Source of the DNA: CAWKAV01 sp963847735
Lineage (GTDB): Bacteria > Desulfobacterota > Desulfuromonadia > Desulfuromonadales > BM103
Direction: 5' to 3'
Assembly: GCA_963847735.1 (NCBI GenBank)
Contig: CAWKAV010000022.1
Span: 124,001 to 188,000 of the forward strand
Length of the DNA stretch: 64,000 bases
The translations under genes were made by a program, and so were the position numbers. Positions 45,462-55,500 of the stretch are shown in pieces (within the stretch, counting starts at the first letter, position 1; every line of letters begins with the position of its first letter). The notes beneath the pieces are model-generated. The model ran no database searches. It saw only the letters and a list, made by a program, of their open reading frames with translations, and was not told the DNA's origin.

Positions 45462-48400
45462 TTATTTAACCGTTACGGGTGCGGTCAGGCTCCCCTCAGA
45501 ACCTGAGACCACCACCGTCGCCGGGGCCGTCTCAAGGTTCGTGACGCTATACGTCCAGGAATATTTGCTCTTGAAGAACTTGCCAAAGTCCATAGGCACA
45601 CTCATTCCCGCATACTCAGCCACCAGTGCCGCATCGGGATAATCACTGGTAGCCGTAATCGCCAGGGTCCTCTTCCTCGTGGTGTAACTGGCCTCTGTAA
45701 TCATGATTGTGTTGGGTGTCTGCACGAGCTGGAAATCTATATATGCGTCGGGAGCATGGTAAGTCGCAACTCCGTTTGATGCCGAAACTGACACTATATT
45801 GACGCCTTCTTCCAGATTCGAAATTGTACATTGCCACGTCGTTGCCGTGACCGGGACTACAGGACCGACCGTCGCGCCGTTATCAACAACCACGCTGATG
45901 CTTGCATCCATCGAACGACTGCCACTGATTATTTGTGTTGATTGATCGGTTGGTGACTGAACTGTGACATCAACGAAGGGTGCTTCCAGCAGTATGGACA
46001 CCTGAAAATCCTGAGTGACTGTCTGTCCTGTTTCAAGGGTAACAGCCACAGGGTTTACGGATTGGTAACCGGAGCTTTCCGGGAATATTTTCACACTCCA
46101 GTTCCCCGCAAAAACACCGAGACGATAGCTGCCGTCAAAAGTAGTCGCCCCTTTAACCTTGACGCCGGTTGTCACATCGGTGAGATCTACGGGCACACCG
46201 GCAACAGGTCGTGACCCATCGTCCAGAACAGATCCGCCAAGCCAGGCGTCAATCAAATAAACACTCAGATTGTTGCCATAAAAGGGTCCAGCCGTCGCCG
46301 TAATACCATCGAGATGATTGCTCACGTAACCAACAGACTGATTTGCCATATCGTTAATCGCTATCTGCCATGAGCCGTTATCCGTCACACCGATGCAGTA
46401 ATCACCGTTTGTGTCAGTGATTGCCGAAGAGAATTGGCCTGTACCATTGTCAGGTCGGGCCACAACAACCACACCGGCTAGGGGCAGTGCTGCCTGGTCA
46501 ATAACCTGACCGCAAACAAGCTCCGAGGCCTTGTCAAGGTAGATATTCAGCCCCGACGTTGCATGTCCGACGGCCCCTTCATAGCTTATGTATCCCTGGG
46601 CGTACGCCCCTCTGGAATTATAGGTGTCGACGTAAAAATCATAGCCACCCGGTGGCACTTCACAAATATATTTGAATACATTGTCCGTGGTCGTTATGGA
46701 ATGAGCCAAATCGTATGCCTCTGCAATGTACTGATCGTTTTCCACCCTTACATAATTGCCGCCGACCAGGATCCCGGAAGTGACCGAGTCCATCAGCAAC
46801 CCGCCGACGCTGACACTGCCTGAGATCATCGTCAAATCAAGGTTGAGATTTTGCCCGCCGCCGAGCACTTGAGGCTGCATACTGATCTTTTCGAAAGCAA
46901 AGTATCTCGATGTTGGGATCAGGTAGTAGGTGCCGGGAGAGACAACGTTAAACAGGTAGTGACCAGCCGCATCCGTATAGGCATACCCGTAACTGTGCCT
47001 CCACTTGTCGAAAAGCTGAACCCTGGCGCCGACGATCGGGGCACTGACATCGTTAATGACATAACCCTGGATAGTCTGGGCCTGACTGGTTTCCGTAATA
47101 CTGAATGGTGCCGTTTTAGCATTACCGTCCAAACCCACATAGAATATGTAAAGACCGGGGGTTTTCTGAACATCATAGAGATACTGGAAGTTTAAAGTAG
47201 TTGTCAGACGACCGTTCGCAACGCCATCTTCATCACCGGGAACGTTAGGATTGCTGGAGGAAACCCCGTCATAAAGCTGAAATTTTCTGACAGAGATATC
47301 ACCTGAAATGAAGCCGTCACCCGTTACATCGTAAAGCATGGCGACATAGACTGACGAACCAATCCCGTTGGGGTTATTGATTGTCAGGACGACATCCGAC
47401 GGCTCATCCTGTTTAAGCGTTACAGGGCTGACGGCAATCGATGGTGGAGCCGGTGGCAGGCGCGTGATTGTCAGCGAGTGGACGGTCGCGTTACCCACTC
47501 CATCGGTCGCCTTGAAAGTAATGTCATTGCTGCCTTCCAGCAAATTCGCAACGTAGACCCAATTGCCATCGGTTTCGGTCACGACCACCGGTGCAGCGAG
47601 CTGGTTAACCACAACCGTCAGCAGGGCGCCGCGCTCCACGGAACCTGAGAAGAGCTGATTCGGCAGGTCGGTTGTTGCAGGGACCGCAACGATAGAAAGC
47701 CCCGGCGGCATTGTATCGACGTACGTAATGACAGCCTGACTCGCTGAACCATAACTGTTCGTCGCTCGTACTGTGAGGGTATTGTGAGCATTTGCAACCA
47801 GGTCAGAGACCAGGCAGGACCACGCGCCATCGGCCGGGTTGATATTGATGGCTCCCACTATCGCCGTCGAACTGATCGGCGTGTCGGCAGTAATGACCAT
47901 TTGCGCATCTAAGCTGACGTGCCCCGTCAAATATATCGAACGGGAAGGGGTTGTGCTGTCAGCCTGATCGACAATCAGATCGGGAGTCAATGGCGAGGGG
48001 TTGAATTCGCGAACGAACAGATCGTAATCCCCGTAGAGTAGATTTCCGGCATAACCCGTTATGAGAACCGCCCCCAAGCTTGTGCCGTGAATCCCCGCAG
48101 GATAATCGGCAAAGGGTGTTCCGAAGCGTTCATACCACAGGATTCTGCCGGAGACATCATACTTGGTCCAGAACACATCACTTGCCCCCTGAATTTCCGT
48201 ATCGTCTATTTCCTGGAGCACGTGCCCCGTGATCAGGATATTGCCGTCCTTATCAAGGCCGGCATCAGCGACAAATTCATCTCTCCCCGCGGAGACAGAG
48301 AATACGTCCAGCCATTCCCGGACGCCATCAGGGCTGTATTTTGCTATATATCCATCTCTTTTCTGTCCGGCCAGAAGATCCGTATCACCGACAACGTAAA

Positions 48401-51400
48401 TATTGTCGGCGCTATCAACAACAACATCCTTCGCCACGCCAGGGTGCGACGCGCCGAGGATCTTCGTCCAGAGCAAATCACCCTGGCCACTGTATTTAAT
48501 GACGAAGGAATTATTCAGAGCCGCTGCATCATGCAGAGTTTCCTGCGTATTGCCAACAATGTAAACGTTGCCCAGGCTGTCAAGGTCGATTCCGGATGCT
48601 GTCTGATCTCCCGGATGCCCAGGGCCCGTCAACCTTGCCCACCGGGTAACCCCGTTACTGTCGAATTTGACCAGGAAATAATCCAAGCCACCACCATGAG
48701 CCACTTTTCGATCCGGAGAATTGGTCGTGTAGCCAGTAATGTAGACGTTTCCTTGTGCATCAACAGCGACACCCTCAACTGCTTGCACTCCCTTGCCGGA
48801 GCTGTAGTCACTGCTCCAGGCCGTGCTGCCATCAGCGTTGAACTTACCGACGAAAGAATTGTTTACGGAGTTCCAGGCCAGGTAAACCGAGCCATTGGCA
48901 TCTTTGGCAACAGCCCTGCCACCCTCAACCAGGGCCGTATCCATGGTCACGAAACTGGAGATACCGCCAGCGGTCGTCTGCCAGCTTGATACATCCTGGC
49001 TCGTGTTATCAGCCAGGTTCTCCTGTCCGACGATATAAAGCAGATCTTGGTCCGTCAAGGTGGATGCGGTGGCAATCTCTTGGCGGGCGGTCCCATATCG
49101 AACCTCCAACCCTGCTACAAAAGGTGTAGGCTGCGCCACATCGAGCACGATATCCCTTGAGGTTACCAGCCCGTTGCTGCCAATGGCATCGATGGTGATG
49201 GTATGTCGCCCGGACAGGAGCCATGAGACGGTGCATGACCAGCGCGTCACATCAGACAGATCGACCGGGCCGACGATTGCCTGGCTATCGACCCGTAAGG
49301 AGATACCCGCCCCGCCAAGTCGATCACCGGTAAGCAGCAAGCTCCCCGTAACAGGATCGAAACTGTATGGATCGACAGTCAGAAAAGGTGGTGGCTGATC
49401 AAAGTTAGACGAGTATTTCCTGAGCGTCGTCGACGACAATTCCCAGTATCCGGGATTCCAGTTGATGGTTACAAACATGTTGCCGTATGGATCAATCAAC
49501 AAGTCACTGACATTGGAGTCATATTGATTACTGCCTGCCGCCAACGTATCATGCCAGAGGTTCTCACCATCCGGACCATAAGCGCTCCATCTGATTTGGC
49601 AGGTGGCCTCTACTCCGGAGTTATAAAATCCGTATCCGCCAGCCAGAACGATTTCACCCATGGCAGCCGTAGCGATCGCACGGGGAGAGCTGATCGTGTG
49701 ATCCTGCTTCAGCCATATTTCATGACCGTCCGCATCAATCTTGACAAAGAAACTGTCCTGTTCATAGGCCGGCAAAGTTCCGTCAAATGAACCATGGGTC
49801 GCACCGAGCAGCAGCAGGTTGCCCTGGTTGTCAAGAGCCAGGTCTCTTGCCTCATCATCGAGACCGGTTCCCCACTGACCTCGCCAGAGCGTATTGCCTT
49901 CTCTGTCAATCTTGATGAGGAACATGTCTTTACCACCTGCGCTGGCTCCGCCACTTTTGCCAAGATAGCCCGCCGTGGTACCGAGCAGGTAAAGATTATC
50001 TTCTCTATCGGTAATGATATCGACAACAGTTTCAGTCGCTGTGGTCGCATGGGTTTGTGACCAGAGCTGGTTTCCGCCGGCATCGAGTCTGATCAACTTG
50101 ATGTTGCCGCCATCGTTGACGGCATTTTTTGCGATTCCTTCTCTTGTTAACCCGGCAACGAAGAAACCGGCCGTTGAATCAATTGCAAACTGCTCCCACA
50201 AATACGGCCCCGATTCATGTGGCACGACCAGCATGTCAAGCTGGCTGTCAGTCGTCGTACTGAAGACACGGATCGAATACTCGCCCGTATAGTCGAGAAA
50301 CTCGAGAAGGGAGTACTTGTCTTTGGTGGTCACGGTGTCATGCAGATGGGTGTGCATATTCCACGTGCCTGGAAAGTTATGTTTTTTTCGCAGGGTGTTG
50401 TTCTGGTCGAACCTGGCATAGAATGATTGCTCAACCGGGTCAAAATCGAGATCGTCATTCAGGCCATCAACAAAGAGCCCTCCGTAGTCGGAATAGCCAA
50501 GCTGATCGAACCTGGAATGATAGGAGTTGCGGATTATGTTGCCCGCACGCTCCCAAACCATCAGCGGAGGAGTGCCGCTATCATCATAGCCAAAGGAGAC
50601 GACATCCTGCGCAGTAACCAGGTTAACATTGGTTGCCACCACGCGGACCGTGAAAGTACCGTTTCCCTGGATGACAAGGGGCTGACCGGCACGGGTGATT
50701 ACCGCAACATCATCGAGATAAACGGTTACTTGTGCCTCGGGCATATTGGTCTGGTACTGCAGAGTGACCTGTCCGGACGAGACAACCTGGTTTGCGACCG
50801 GTGAGGTAATCACCACCTGCGGCAGGGCATCATTATCCAGAATTGTGTAAGAAAACACATCAACACCGAGCAGCGCGCCCTGAGAGTTCGTCAGTTTGAT
50901 GACAACTTTTTCTTCTGGCTCCTCGACCGTATCGTCGACAATCATAAAATTGATCTCTGCCGTAGTCTCGCCAGTCGGGATGATAAGGGTTCCCGGAGCC
51001 AGGACCACGTCTTCACCCGGGGTCGCTTCACTCGCTGGTTCACTGATGGCAAAATCAACCGCAACATCTGCCTGTGCAGCGAAAGATAATTCAACCACGG
51101 CGCTGACAATACCGACATCTTCCTGGCCATCGGTCGCAGGGGCCCTGAAACCAATGATTGGCGGGATATCATCATCAAGGATCGTATAAGTCGCCTGCTT
51201 ATGTCCCAAACCGGCATTCAGAGGATTGCTCAAATTCAGGGCGATGCGCTCGTCGTCTTCTACCTGAAGGTCATTGACAATCATCAGTGAGATTTCCTCG
51301 AGCGTTTCTCCAGGATTAAACGTCAGCTCGCCGGTTGAGAGTTGATAATCCTGAGCCAGCGTCGCCGTACTTGAGGGATCAATGTCGAGGTTGACCGTAA

Positions 51401-53738
51401 CGATCTGGTCCCAGGCATGGCTTAACGACACCTTGAGCACTGGCTCGCCAACTGACTCTGGTCCACCTGACGTAATGGGGTCGAAACTAAGCGTCGGCTG
51501 CTCGCCGATCTCAAAGGTCCTGGATGCCAGGTTGTTTATCTCTCTCGCCTCGTCGACAAGCTGATCCGCATCCACCGAAACGAAATATGTCACAGCCCCG
51601 GAATTGGCGATATGGATCGGGAACTCGACTTTCACGAAAGAATGGCCCGTAACCGACACCTCGGCCTCGCCTTCCAGAACACCGAGTGAAGGATCACCCT
51701 GAAACAAAGCCACCTTGACCGCAGCAACCTCCTGTTCAGCGTTGTTCCATACCTGGACGGAAAGCGTCACATCGGCCGGCATGCTGATCACCGGGTACGG
51801 GTCAATCGAGATGTCTCCGGTCTCGACCTGCAAGTCGGCCTGAACCATTCCTGCATAGAGGGCCTGCACCGTCATGGCGGTCTGGAAGGCACTGCCATTC
51901 CAGCTGCCTGAATCAAACTGGCTGGCCAGCAAAAAGTCGATAGCGCTGTTGGTGTCCGCCTGCGGCGCACCCAGCGTCATAAGTACCGACAAAGCGAGGG
52001 CCGAGTCATAGACCGTGCTGGGACTGTTGCCGAAACCGCCATCCGTGTTCTGTTTGCCTGTGAGCCAGCCCAGGCCATTGGAGATCACCGGTTCAAGAGT
52101 ATGATCCGGGTTGTCACGGTAGTCATTCAAGGCGATCAGGACGCTGGCGGTCGACTGCACCATGCTGGCACCGAGCCCCGGATTCCAGCCACCATCGCCA
52201 TCCTGCGCGGCATGCAGATAATTGACAGCGGCAGCGGTCACAGTGCCGTTGCTGATACCATTCCTGGTCAGGGCTGTCAGGACATGCGCGGTGTCAACAG
52301 GATTACTGCGATAGCCTGGAGCACTACCCCAGCCTCCATCAGTATTCTGCGAATTCTCAAGGCCGATCAGACTGACGTTATCAAGACCGTACAGTTTGCG
52401 GGTCAGGAAATCGTTATTCTCAAACGAAGTGCCACTGAGCCATGCCCGGCCGCTCTCCACACCGGATAATCCGCCGGGGAACAGCTTGAGAGCGGCCACG
52501 GCGGTCGCCGTGTCACGCTGGGCGGTACTGGAAGAATCCTGCCAGGAGCCGTCCACAGCCTGGTTGGCAAGCAGCCAGCTTACTCCTTCATTGACATGCG
52601 GAGAGACGTGAAAAGCAGCAATAGAAGATGTCACGCCCGGGTTACTTTCAAGCTGTTCCGCTCTGACCAGGCTGGTCTTTAAAATGGCCGCACCGTTCGT
52701 CAGAATGGAGAAGCGCTTCTGCCACTCGCGCTGCAGATTGCCGATCCCCTGCAATTGCCGAAGAGATTCCGGATCATCGGCAGACCAGGTGCCGGGATTG
52801 ACCAACAGGACAAATCCCATCCTGAACTCCCGATCAGGGTCTGCTGCCGGGAACCGGGCCCCCATGGCAGAGACAATCTGCTCTACCGTGATCGTCTTCA
52901 ACATACCGGGAATGGTGACACCGACTTCCGGCAAGCGATTCCTGTCAATCCCCGGGCTGTCGATCAGTGTCAAAGACGGCACTTGTTCCTGGTCGTAAAT
53001 CCCCATCATGTAAAGCTCGAGGGGACTGAAAACTCTACCAAGTACGCTGCCCGTTTGCGCCTGTTGCGGGGCAATGGTGGTAAAGGTGCCATCACCGTTA
53101 TTACGCCAGTGATTTCCGTACAGCGACGAACCTTGTGAATCGAGAAGGAAACTCCAATGGGCATTGCCAAGACCGAGCAGAGCATCACTCTGCTGGTTTT
53201 CCTCAAGAAACGAGAGATAGGCACCCCAGCGATGTAACATTTCGTGGCTGAGAGCCTGCAGAGTTTTTTCGAAATCAGGATTTGCCGGTTCCAGCACATG
53301 GCTGGAGATGTTTGCCATGTCGATCAAACCTTCCAGGCGTCTCAGATCGGATCCGTCAGCAGAATACAGGTTGGTGGAGTCGAAGAGGTCGAGGCCGAGG
53401 CCTTCGATATTGTTTCTGGTGGGGTGGAAAAAGGCCTTCGATCCGGTGGCCGGCATGGCAAAATCGAAATTGGTGAAAATCACCAGGAAGTCATAGTCAT
53501 CACCATGCCGGCTGAAAAACTCCCGGCTGACATCCTGACGCGGTGACAGGTTGGCGTGGCCATCCACATCAATGGCCGCATAATCTCCAAGGACTTCCAT
53601 GACCGCGATATTGTCATAGTCACCGAGCAGATTAGCAGCCAGGGCGAAGGCGGAGTCGGTACAGATGATGAGGAAGAATAAAACAGGCAGGTACAGCGCG
53701 GTGCATTGCTCGAAAAACGAGCGTCGCAGGACATTCAT
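45462..53738 (-). CDS. giant secreted mosaic protein (HExxH protease-like, cyclase-like repeats, Calx-beta, beta-propeller)
   Basis: A 2758-residue protein. ATG at 53738 (MNVLRRSFFEQC) is chosen because GGAGGGG precedes it; an upstream ATG at 53750 lies before that site. The signal peptide runs to about DSAFA. Residues ~35-380 include HEMLHRWG near residue 165, a zincin-type HExxH in which the third His is absent. Residues ~390-640 resemble prenyltransferase/squalene-oxidase repeats (WLLANQAVDGSWQDSSS, LENSQNTDGGWGSAPGY). A CARDB-like segment and Calx-beta segments (VEDDERIALNLSNP, VEEPEEKVVIKLTN) follow, then SBBP-like propeller repeats (DNLYLLGTT, GNLLLLGATHGSF) and carboxypeptidase-regulatory-like domains. 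The role is unknown, probably surface or matrix. Confidence 0.8.
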   Translation of the reverse strand: MNVLRRSFFEQCTALYLPVLFFLIICTDSAFALAANLLGDYDNIAVMEVLGDYAAIDVDGHANLSPRQDVSREFFSRHGDDYDFLVIFTNFDFAMPATGSKAFFHPTRNNIEGLGLDLFDSTNLYSADGSDLRRLEGLIDMANISSHVLEPANPDFEKTLQALSHEMLHRWGAYLSFLEENQQSDALLGLGNAHWSFLLDSQGSSLYGNHWRNNGDGTFTTIAPQQAQTGSVLGRVFSPLELYMMGIYDQEQVPSLTLIDSPGIDRNRLPEVGVTIPGMLKTITVEQIVSAMGARFPAADPDREFRMGFVLLVNPGTWSADDPESLRQLQGIGNLQREWQKRFSILTNGAAILKTSLVRAEQLESNPGVTSSIAAFHVSPHVNEGVSWLLANQAVDGSWQDSSSTAQRDTATAVAALKLFPGGLSGVESGRAWLSGTSFENNDFLTRKLYGLDNVSLIGLENSQNTDGGWGSAPGYRSNPVDTAHVLTALTRNGISNGTVTAAAVNYLHAAQDGDGGWNPGLGASMVQSTASVLIALNDYRDNPDHTLEPVISNGLGWLTGKQNTDGGFGNSPSTVYDSALALSVLMTLGAPQADTNSAIDFLLASQFDSGSWNGSAFQTAMTVQALYAGMVQADLQVETGDISIDPYPVISMPADVTLSVQVWNNAEQEVAAVKVALFQGDPSLGVLEGEAEVSVTGHSFVKVEFPIHIANSGAVTYFVSVDADQLVDEAREINNLASRTFEIGEQPTLSFDPITSGGPESVGEPVLKVSLSHAWDQIVTVNLDIDPSSTATLAQDYQLSTGELTFNPGETLEEISLMIVNDLQVEDDERIALNLSNPLNAGLGHKQATYTILDDDIPPIIGFRAPATDGQEDVGIVSAVVELSFAAQADVAVDFAISEPASEATPGEDVVLAPGTLIIPTGETTAEINFMIVDDTVEEPEEKVVIKLTNSQGALLGVDVFSYTILDNDALPQVVITSPVANQVVSSGQVTLQYQTNMPEAQVTVYLDDVAVITRAGQPLVIQGNGTFTVRVVATNVNLVTAQDVVSFGYDDSGTPPLMVWERAGNIIRNSYHSRFDQLGYSDYGGLFVDGLNDDLDFDPVEQSFYARFDQNNTLRKKHNFPGTWNMHTHLHDTVTTKDKYSLLEFLDYTGEYSIRVFSTTTDSQLDMLVVPHESGPYLWEQFAIDSTAGFFVAGLTREGIAKNAVNDGGNIKLIRLDAGGNQLWSQTHATTATETVVDIITDREDNLYLLGTTAGYLGKSGGASAGGKDMFLIKIDREGNTLWRGQWGTGLDDEARDLALDNQGNLLLLGATHGSFDGTLPAYEQDSFFVKIDADGHEIWLKQDHTISSPRAIATAAMGEIVLAGGYGFYNSGVEATCQIRWSAYGPDGENLWHDTLAAGSNQYDSNVSDLLIDPYGNMFVTINWNPGYWELSSTTLRKYSSNFDQPPPFLTVDPYSFDPVTGSLLLTGDRLGGAGISLRVDSQAIVGPVDLSDVTRWSCTVSWLLSGRHTITIDAIGSNGLVTSRDIVLDVAQPTPFVAGLEVRYGTARQEIATASTLTDQDLLYIVGQENLADNTSQDVSSWQTTAGGISSFVTMDTALVEGGRAVAKDANGSVYLAWNSVNNSFVGKFNADGSTAWSSDYSSGKGVQAVEGVAVDAQGNVYITGYTTNSPDRKVAHGGGLDYFLVKFDSNGVTRWARLTGPGHPGDQTASGIDLDSLGNVYIVGNTQETLHDAAALNNSFVIKYSGQGDLLWTKILGASHPGVAKDVVVDSADNIYVVGDTDLLAGQKRDGYIAKYSPDGVREWLDVFSVSAGRDEFVADAGLDKDGNILITGHVLQEIDDTEIQGASDVFWTKYDVSGRILWYERFGTPFADYPAGIHGTSLGAVLITGYAGNLLYGDYDLFVREFNPSPLTPDLIVDQADSTTPSRSIYLTGHVSLDAQMVITADTPISSTAIVGAININPADGAWSCLVSDLVANAHNTLTVRATNSYGSASQAVITYVDTMPPGLSIVAVPATTDLPNQLFSGSVERGALLTVVVNQLAAPVVVTETDGNWVYVANLLEGSNDITFKATDGVGNATVHSLTITRLPPAPPSIAVSPVTLKQDEPSDVVLTINNPNGIGSSVYVAMLYDVTGDGFISGDISVRKFQLYDGVSSSNPNVPGDEDGVANGRLTTTLNFQYLYDVQKTPGLYIFYVGLDGNAKTAPFSITETSQAQTIQGYVINDVSAPIVGARVQLFDKWRHSYGYAYTDAAGHYLFNVVSPGTYYLIPTSRYFAFEKISMQPQVLGGGQNLNLDLTMISGSVSVGGLLMDSVTSGILVGGNYVRVENDQYIAEAYDLAHSITTTDNVFKYICEVPPGGYDFYVDTYNSRGAYAQGYISYEGAVGHATSGLNIYLDKASELVCGQVIDQAALPLAGVVVVARPDNGTGQFSSAITDTNGDYCIGVTDNGSWQIAINDMANQSVGYVSNHLDGITATAGPFYGNNLSVYLIDAWLGGSVLDDGSRPVAGVPVDLTDVTTGVKVKGATTFDGSYRLGVFAGNWSVKIFPESSGYQSVNPVAVTLETGQTVTQDFQVSILLEAPFVDVTVQSPTDQSTQIISGSRSMDASISVVVDNGATVGPVVPVTATTWQCTISNLEEGVNIVSVSASNGVATYHAPDAYIDFQLVQTPNTIMITEASYTTRKRTLAITATSDYPDAALVAEYAGMSVPMDFGKFFKSKYSWTYSVTNLETAPATVVVSGSEGSLTAPVTVK

Positions 53739-53939
53739 GATCCCCTCCATTTAATACAACATGCCAGGCGGCACAAGAGTCGCATAGCGACATAAGATCA
53801 GTCATTCATAATTGACATGAAATATAATTGCAAGGGCTTTGTCATGCGCAGGACGAAATGTTCACTTCAACCGCATGCGTAACTGTGCTAATCTTCCCAA
53901 GTACGCGCACGGTTGCGGCGACATTATCAGGGGTTATCC

Positions 53940-54269
53940 ATGGGTAAATATCTGAATGGCATCATTGCACTTCTCATCCTCATCATCGTCACGGCCGTCT
54001 GCTCAACCTATTTTTACAAAAAGGCCCAGAAAGACACCTGGGAGCTGGCACAACAGCTGGTGCCTCTGAGCAAGGGAGAGGTCTATCTTTGCGTTGAGAA
54101 GACCGGTGCCAAGGGGGTTGACTACCTGACGGTCATGGAAATCAGTGCAGCGACCAAAGACAAAAGCATCGATCAACGCGAGTTGAGGTTTCGCCTGCAG
54201 CTGGCATTGAACAAAACGAACCTTCAGGAATATAACGATAAGTACAGAGGTGGGAAAAAAGGCCTTTAA
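53940..54269 (+). CDS. small single-pass membrane protein
   Basis: A 109-residue protein. ATG at 53940 (MGKYLNGIIALLILIIVTAV), with CAGGGG upstream, is chosen over a TTG at 53913. A membrane helix (residues ~7-27) is followed by a soluble part (WELAQQLVPLSKGEVYLCVEK, QRELRFRLQLALNKTNLQEY). No family is recognised. It stands alone between the two giant surface genes and ends at a shared terminator. Confidence 0.6.
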   Translation: MGKYLNGIIALLILIIVTAVCSTYFYKKAQKDTWELAQQLVPLSKGEVYLCVEKTGAKGVDYLTVMEISAATKDKSIDQRELRFRLQLALNKTNLQEYNDKYRGGKKGL

Positions 54270-54314
54270 ATTAATGAGTTAAACATTATAAGTTAAACTG
54301 TATTCTGATGGATA

Positions 54315-54348
54315 AAAGGACGCCCCTTACGGGACGTCCTTTTTTTAC
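54315..54348. terminator. bidirectional terminator between a small membrane protein and a lipoprotein
   Basis: Arms AAAGGACGCCCC and GGGACGTCCTTT (one mismatch) enclose TTAC. The plus strand continues TTTTTTT and the minus strand TTTTA, so it can end both convergent genes. Confidence 0.85.
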
Positions 54349-54408
54349 ATTGCTTACCCTGCCCCGCCACTCGTGACCAGTCACTCTAACATCGATCTCC
54401 GTCCCACT

Positions 54409-55362
54409 CTATTGCGGGGCGCCGAGCGTCAGGGAATATTCCTGGGCGGTTTCAGCTCCTGCCGGATCCGAGGCGATAATGACAATCTTATAGTCACCAG
54501 GAGTCACACCAACCAGTGACCACTGAATCAGGCCGCTGGTCGCATCAATGGTCATGCCGGCGGGCGACTCGACCAGGCGGAAGGTGAAGGTTTGATCATC
54601 AGGATCACTTACCTTGACCTGGTAGCGATAATCCAGGGATTCAATGCCCTGCGGCGGCGCAGAGGTGATTCGTGGCGCTGCGTTGGGAACCGGCTGCGCG
54701 TAACTCTCGTAAGTCGGGCCGTCAACAAAAAAATCGTTCGGGACAATCTGAACCTGGATGGTATCGCCCTTGGTAAAGCGATTTCCAGGCAAGGTTGCCT
54801 GGGTCAGGAGAGGATCAGCGTTGCCGTTAATCAGCCATTGATAACGGAAATCAACCATGTCGTCGTCAGCGTCCTCCGCCACCGGGCTGACCGAGACATC
54901 CGTGCCGGCAAAGATCTCTGCCGGCGTCGAAGAGATGTCGACAACGTGCGGCGGACTGTTGACGATGGAAACAGACGCCTGCCCGCCCTGATCCGTCGTG
55001 CCTACCGTAACCGTGACGAGATCGTAGCGCTTGTAGCTACCGTCACACAACCGGGCGTCCGTTCCCGTTGCAACCGTTTTGTCGTTGACTTTCCAGGTGA
55101 TGGCTTTGCTGCCGGGAACACCCTGGATAACCGCCCGCAGACAAGCAGTAGACGTCGGGTTTTCCGGGATGATCTGCACCGACACTCCACCGGCACTAGT
55201 GCTGACGGGAGCTTTTTGCGGGCTCGAAGCCTTTTGAAGCGATTCACCAGACGGAGCAACCGGCGGGGGTGATGATGATACAATTTGCTGAGGGGCATCA
55301 TCACCACAGGCCCCCAGAAACATACAAAGGAAGACGACAACAACCAAACGTGTGAAATGCAT
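54409..55362 (-). CDS. lipoprotein with Ig-like (cadherin/PKD-type) domains
   Basis: A 317-residue protein. ATG at 55362 with GGAGGGTCT upstream is chosen over a longer in-frame start. The signal peptide has a lipobox (FLGAC), so the mature protein is lipidated at Cys. A proline-rich linker (residues ~30-60) is followed by domains resembling PKD or putative Ig units (ITWKVNDKTVATG, MVDFRYQWLINGNADPLL, YRYQVKVSDPDDQTFTFRLV, SGLIQWSLVG). These are adhesion-like. It lies between the two giant surface genes, just downstream of the PilY1-like gene, and may be its partner. Confidence 0.8.
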   Translation of the reverse strand: MHFTRLVVVVFLCMFLGACGDDAPQQIVSSSPPPVAPSGESLQKASSPQKAPVSTSAGGVSVQIIPENPTSTACLRAVIQGVPGSKAITWKVNDKTVATGTDARLCDGSYKRYDLVTVTVGTTDQGGQASVSIVNSPPHVVDISSTPAEIFAGTDVSVSPVAEDADDDMVDFRYQWLINGNADPLLTQATLPGNRFTKGDTIQVQIVPNDFFVDGPTYESYAQPVPNAAPRITSAPPQGIESLDYRYQVKVSDPDDQTFTFRLVESPAGMTIDATSGLIQWSLVGVTPGDYKIVIIASDPAGAETAQEYSLTLGAPQ

Positions 55363-55445
55363 AGACCCTCCGACCAGTGTGGCTGGCTGCAAATTATTTT
55401 CGCCGGCTAGCAGCGAATCGATACATCTTTCAGCACAAAATAACT

Positions 55446-55476
55446 GACCCGGCCGGTTTTGGCAACCAGCCGGGTC
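55446..55476 (-). terminator. terminator of the PilY1-like gene
   Basis: Arms GACCCGGC and GCCGGGTC enclose a partially paired interior. On the minus strand the stem is followed by AGTTATTTT. It lies ~25 bases past the stop of the giant gene. Confidence 0.6.
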
Positions 55477-55500
55477 GATTATTTGCCGAACCTGTTCAGC

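Noticed and set aside
53739..53750. ATG at 53750 as start of the giant secreted protein
   Set aside because: The GGAGGGG ribosome site lies after it and directly before the ATG at 53738, which also gives a normal signal peptide.
53751..53939. Possible c-di-GMP riboswitch upstream of the giant surface gene
   Set aside because: The conserved GEMM core with its tetraloop and receptor segments was not found on either strand.
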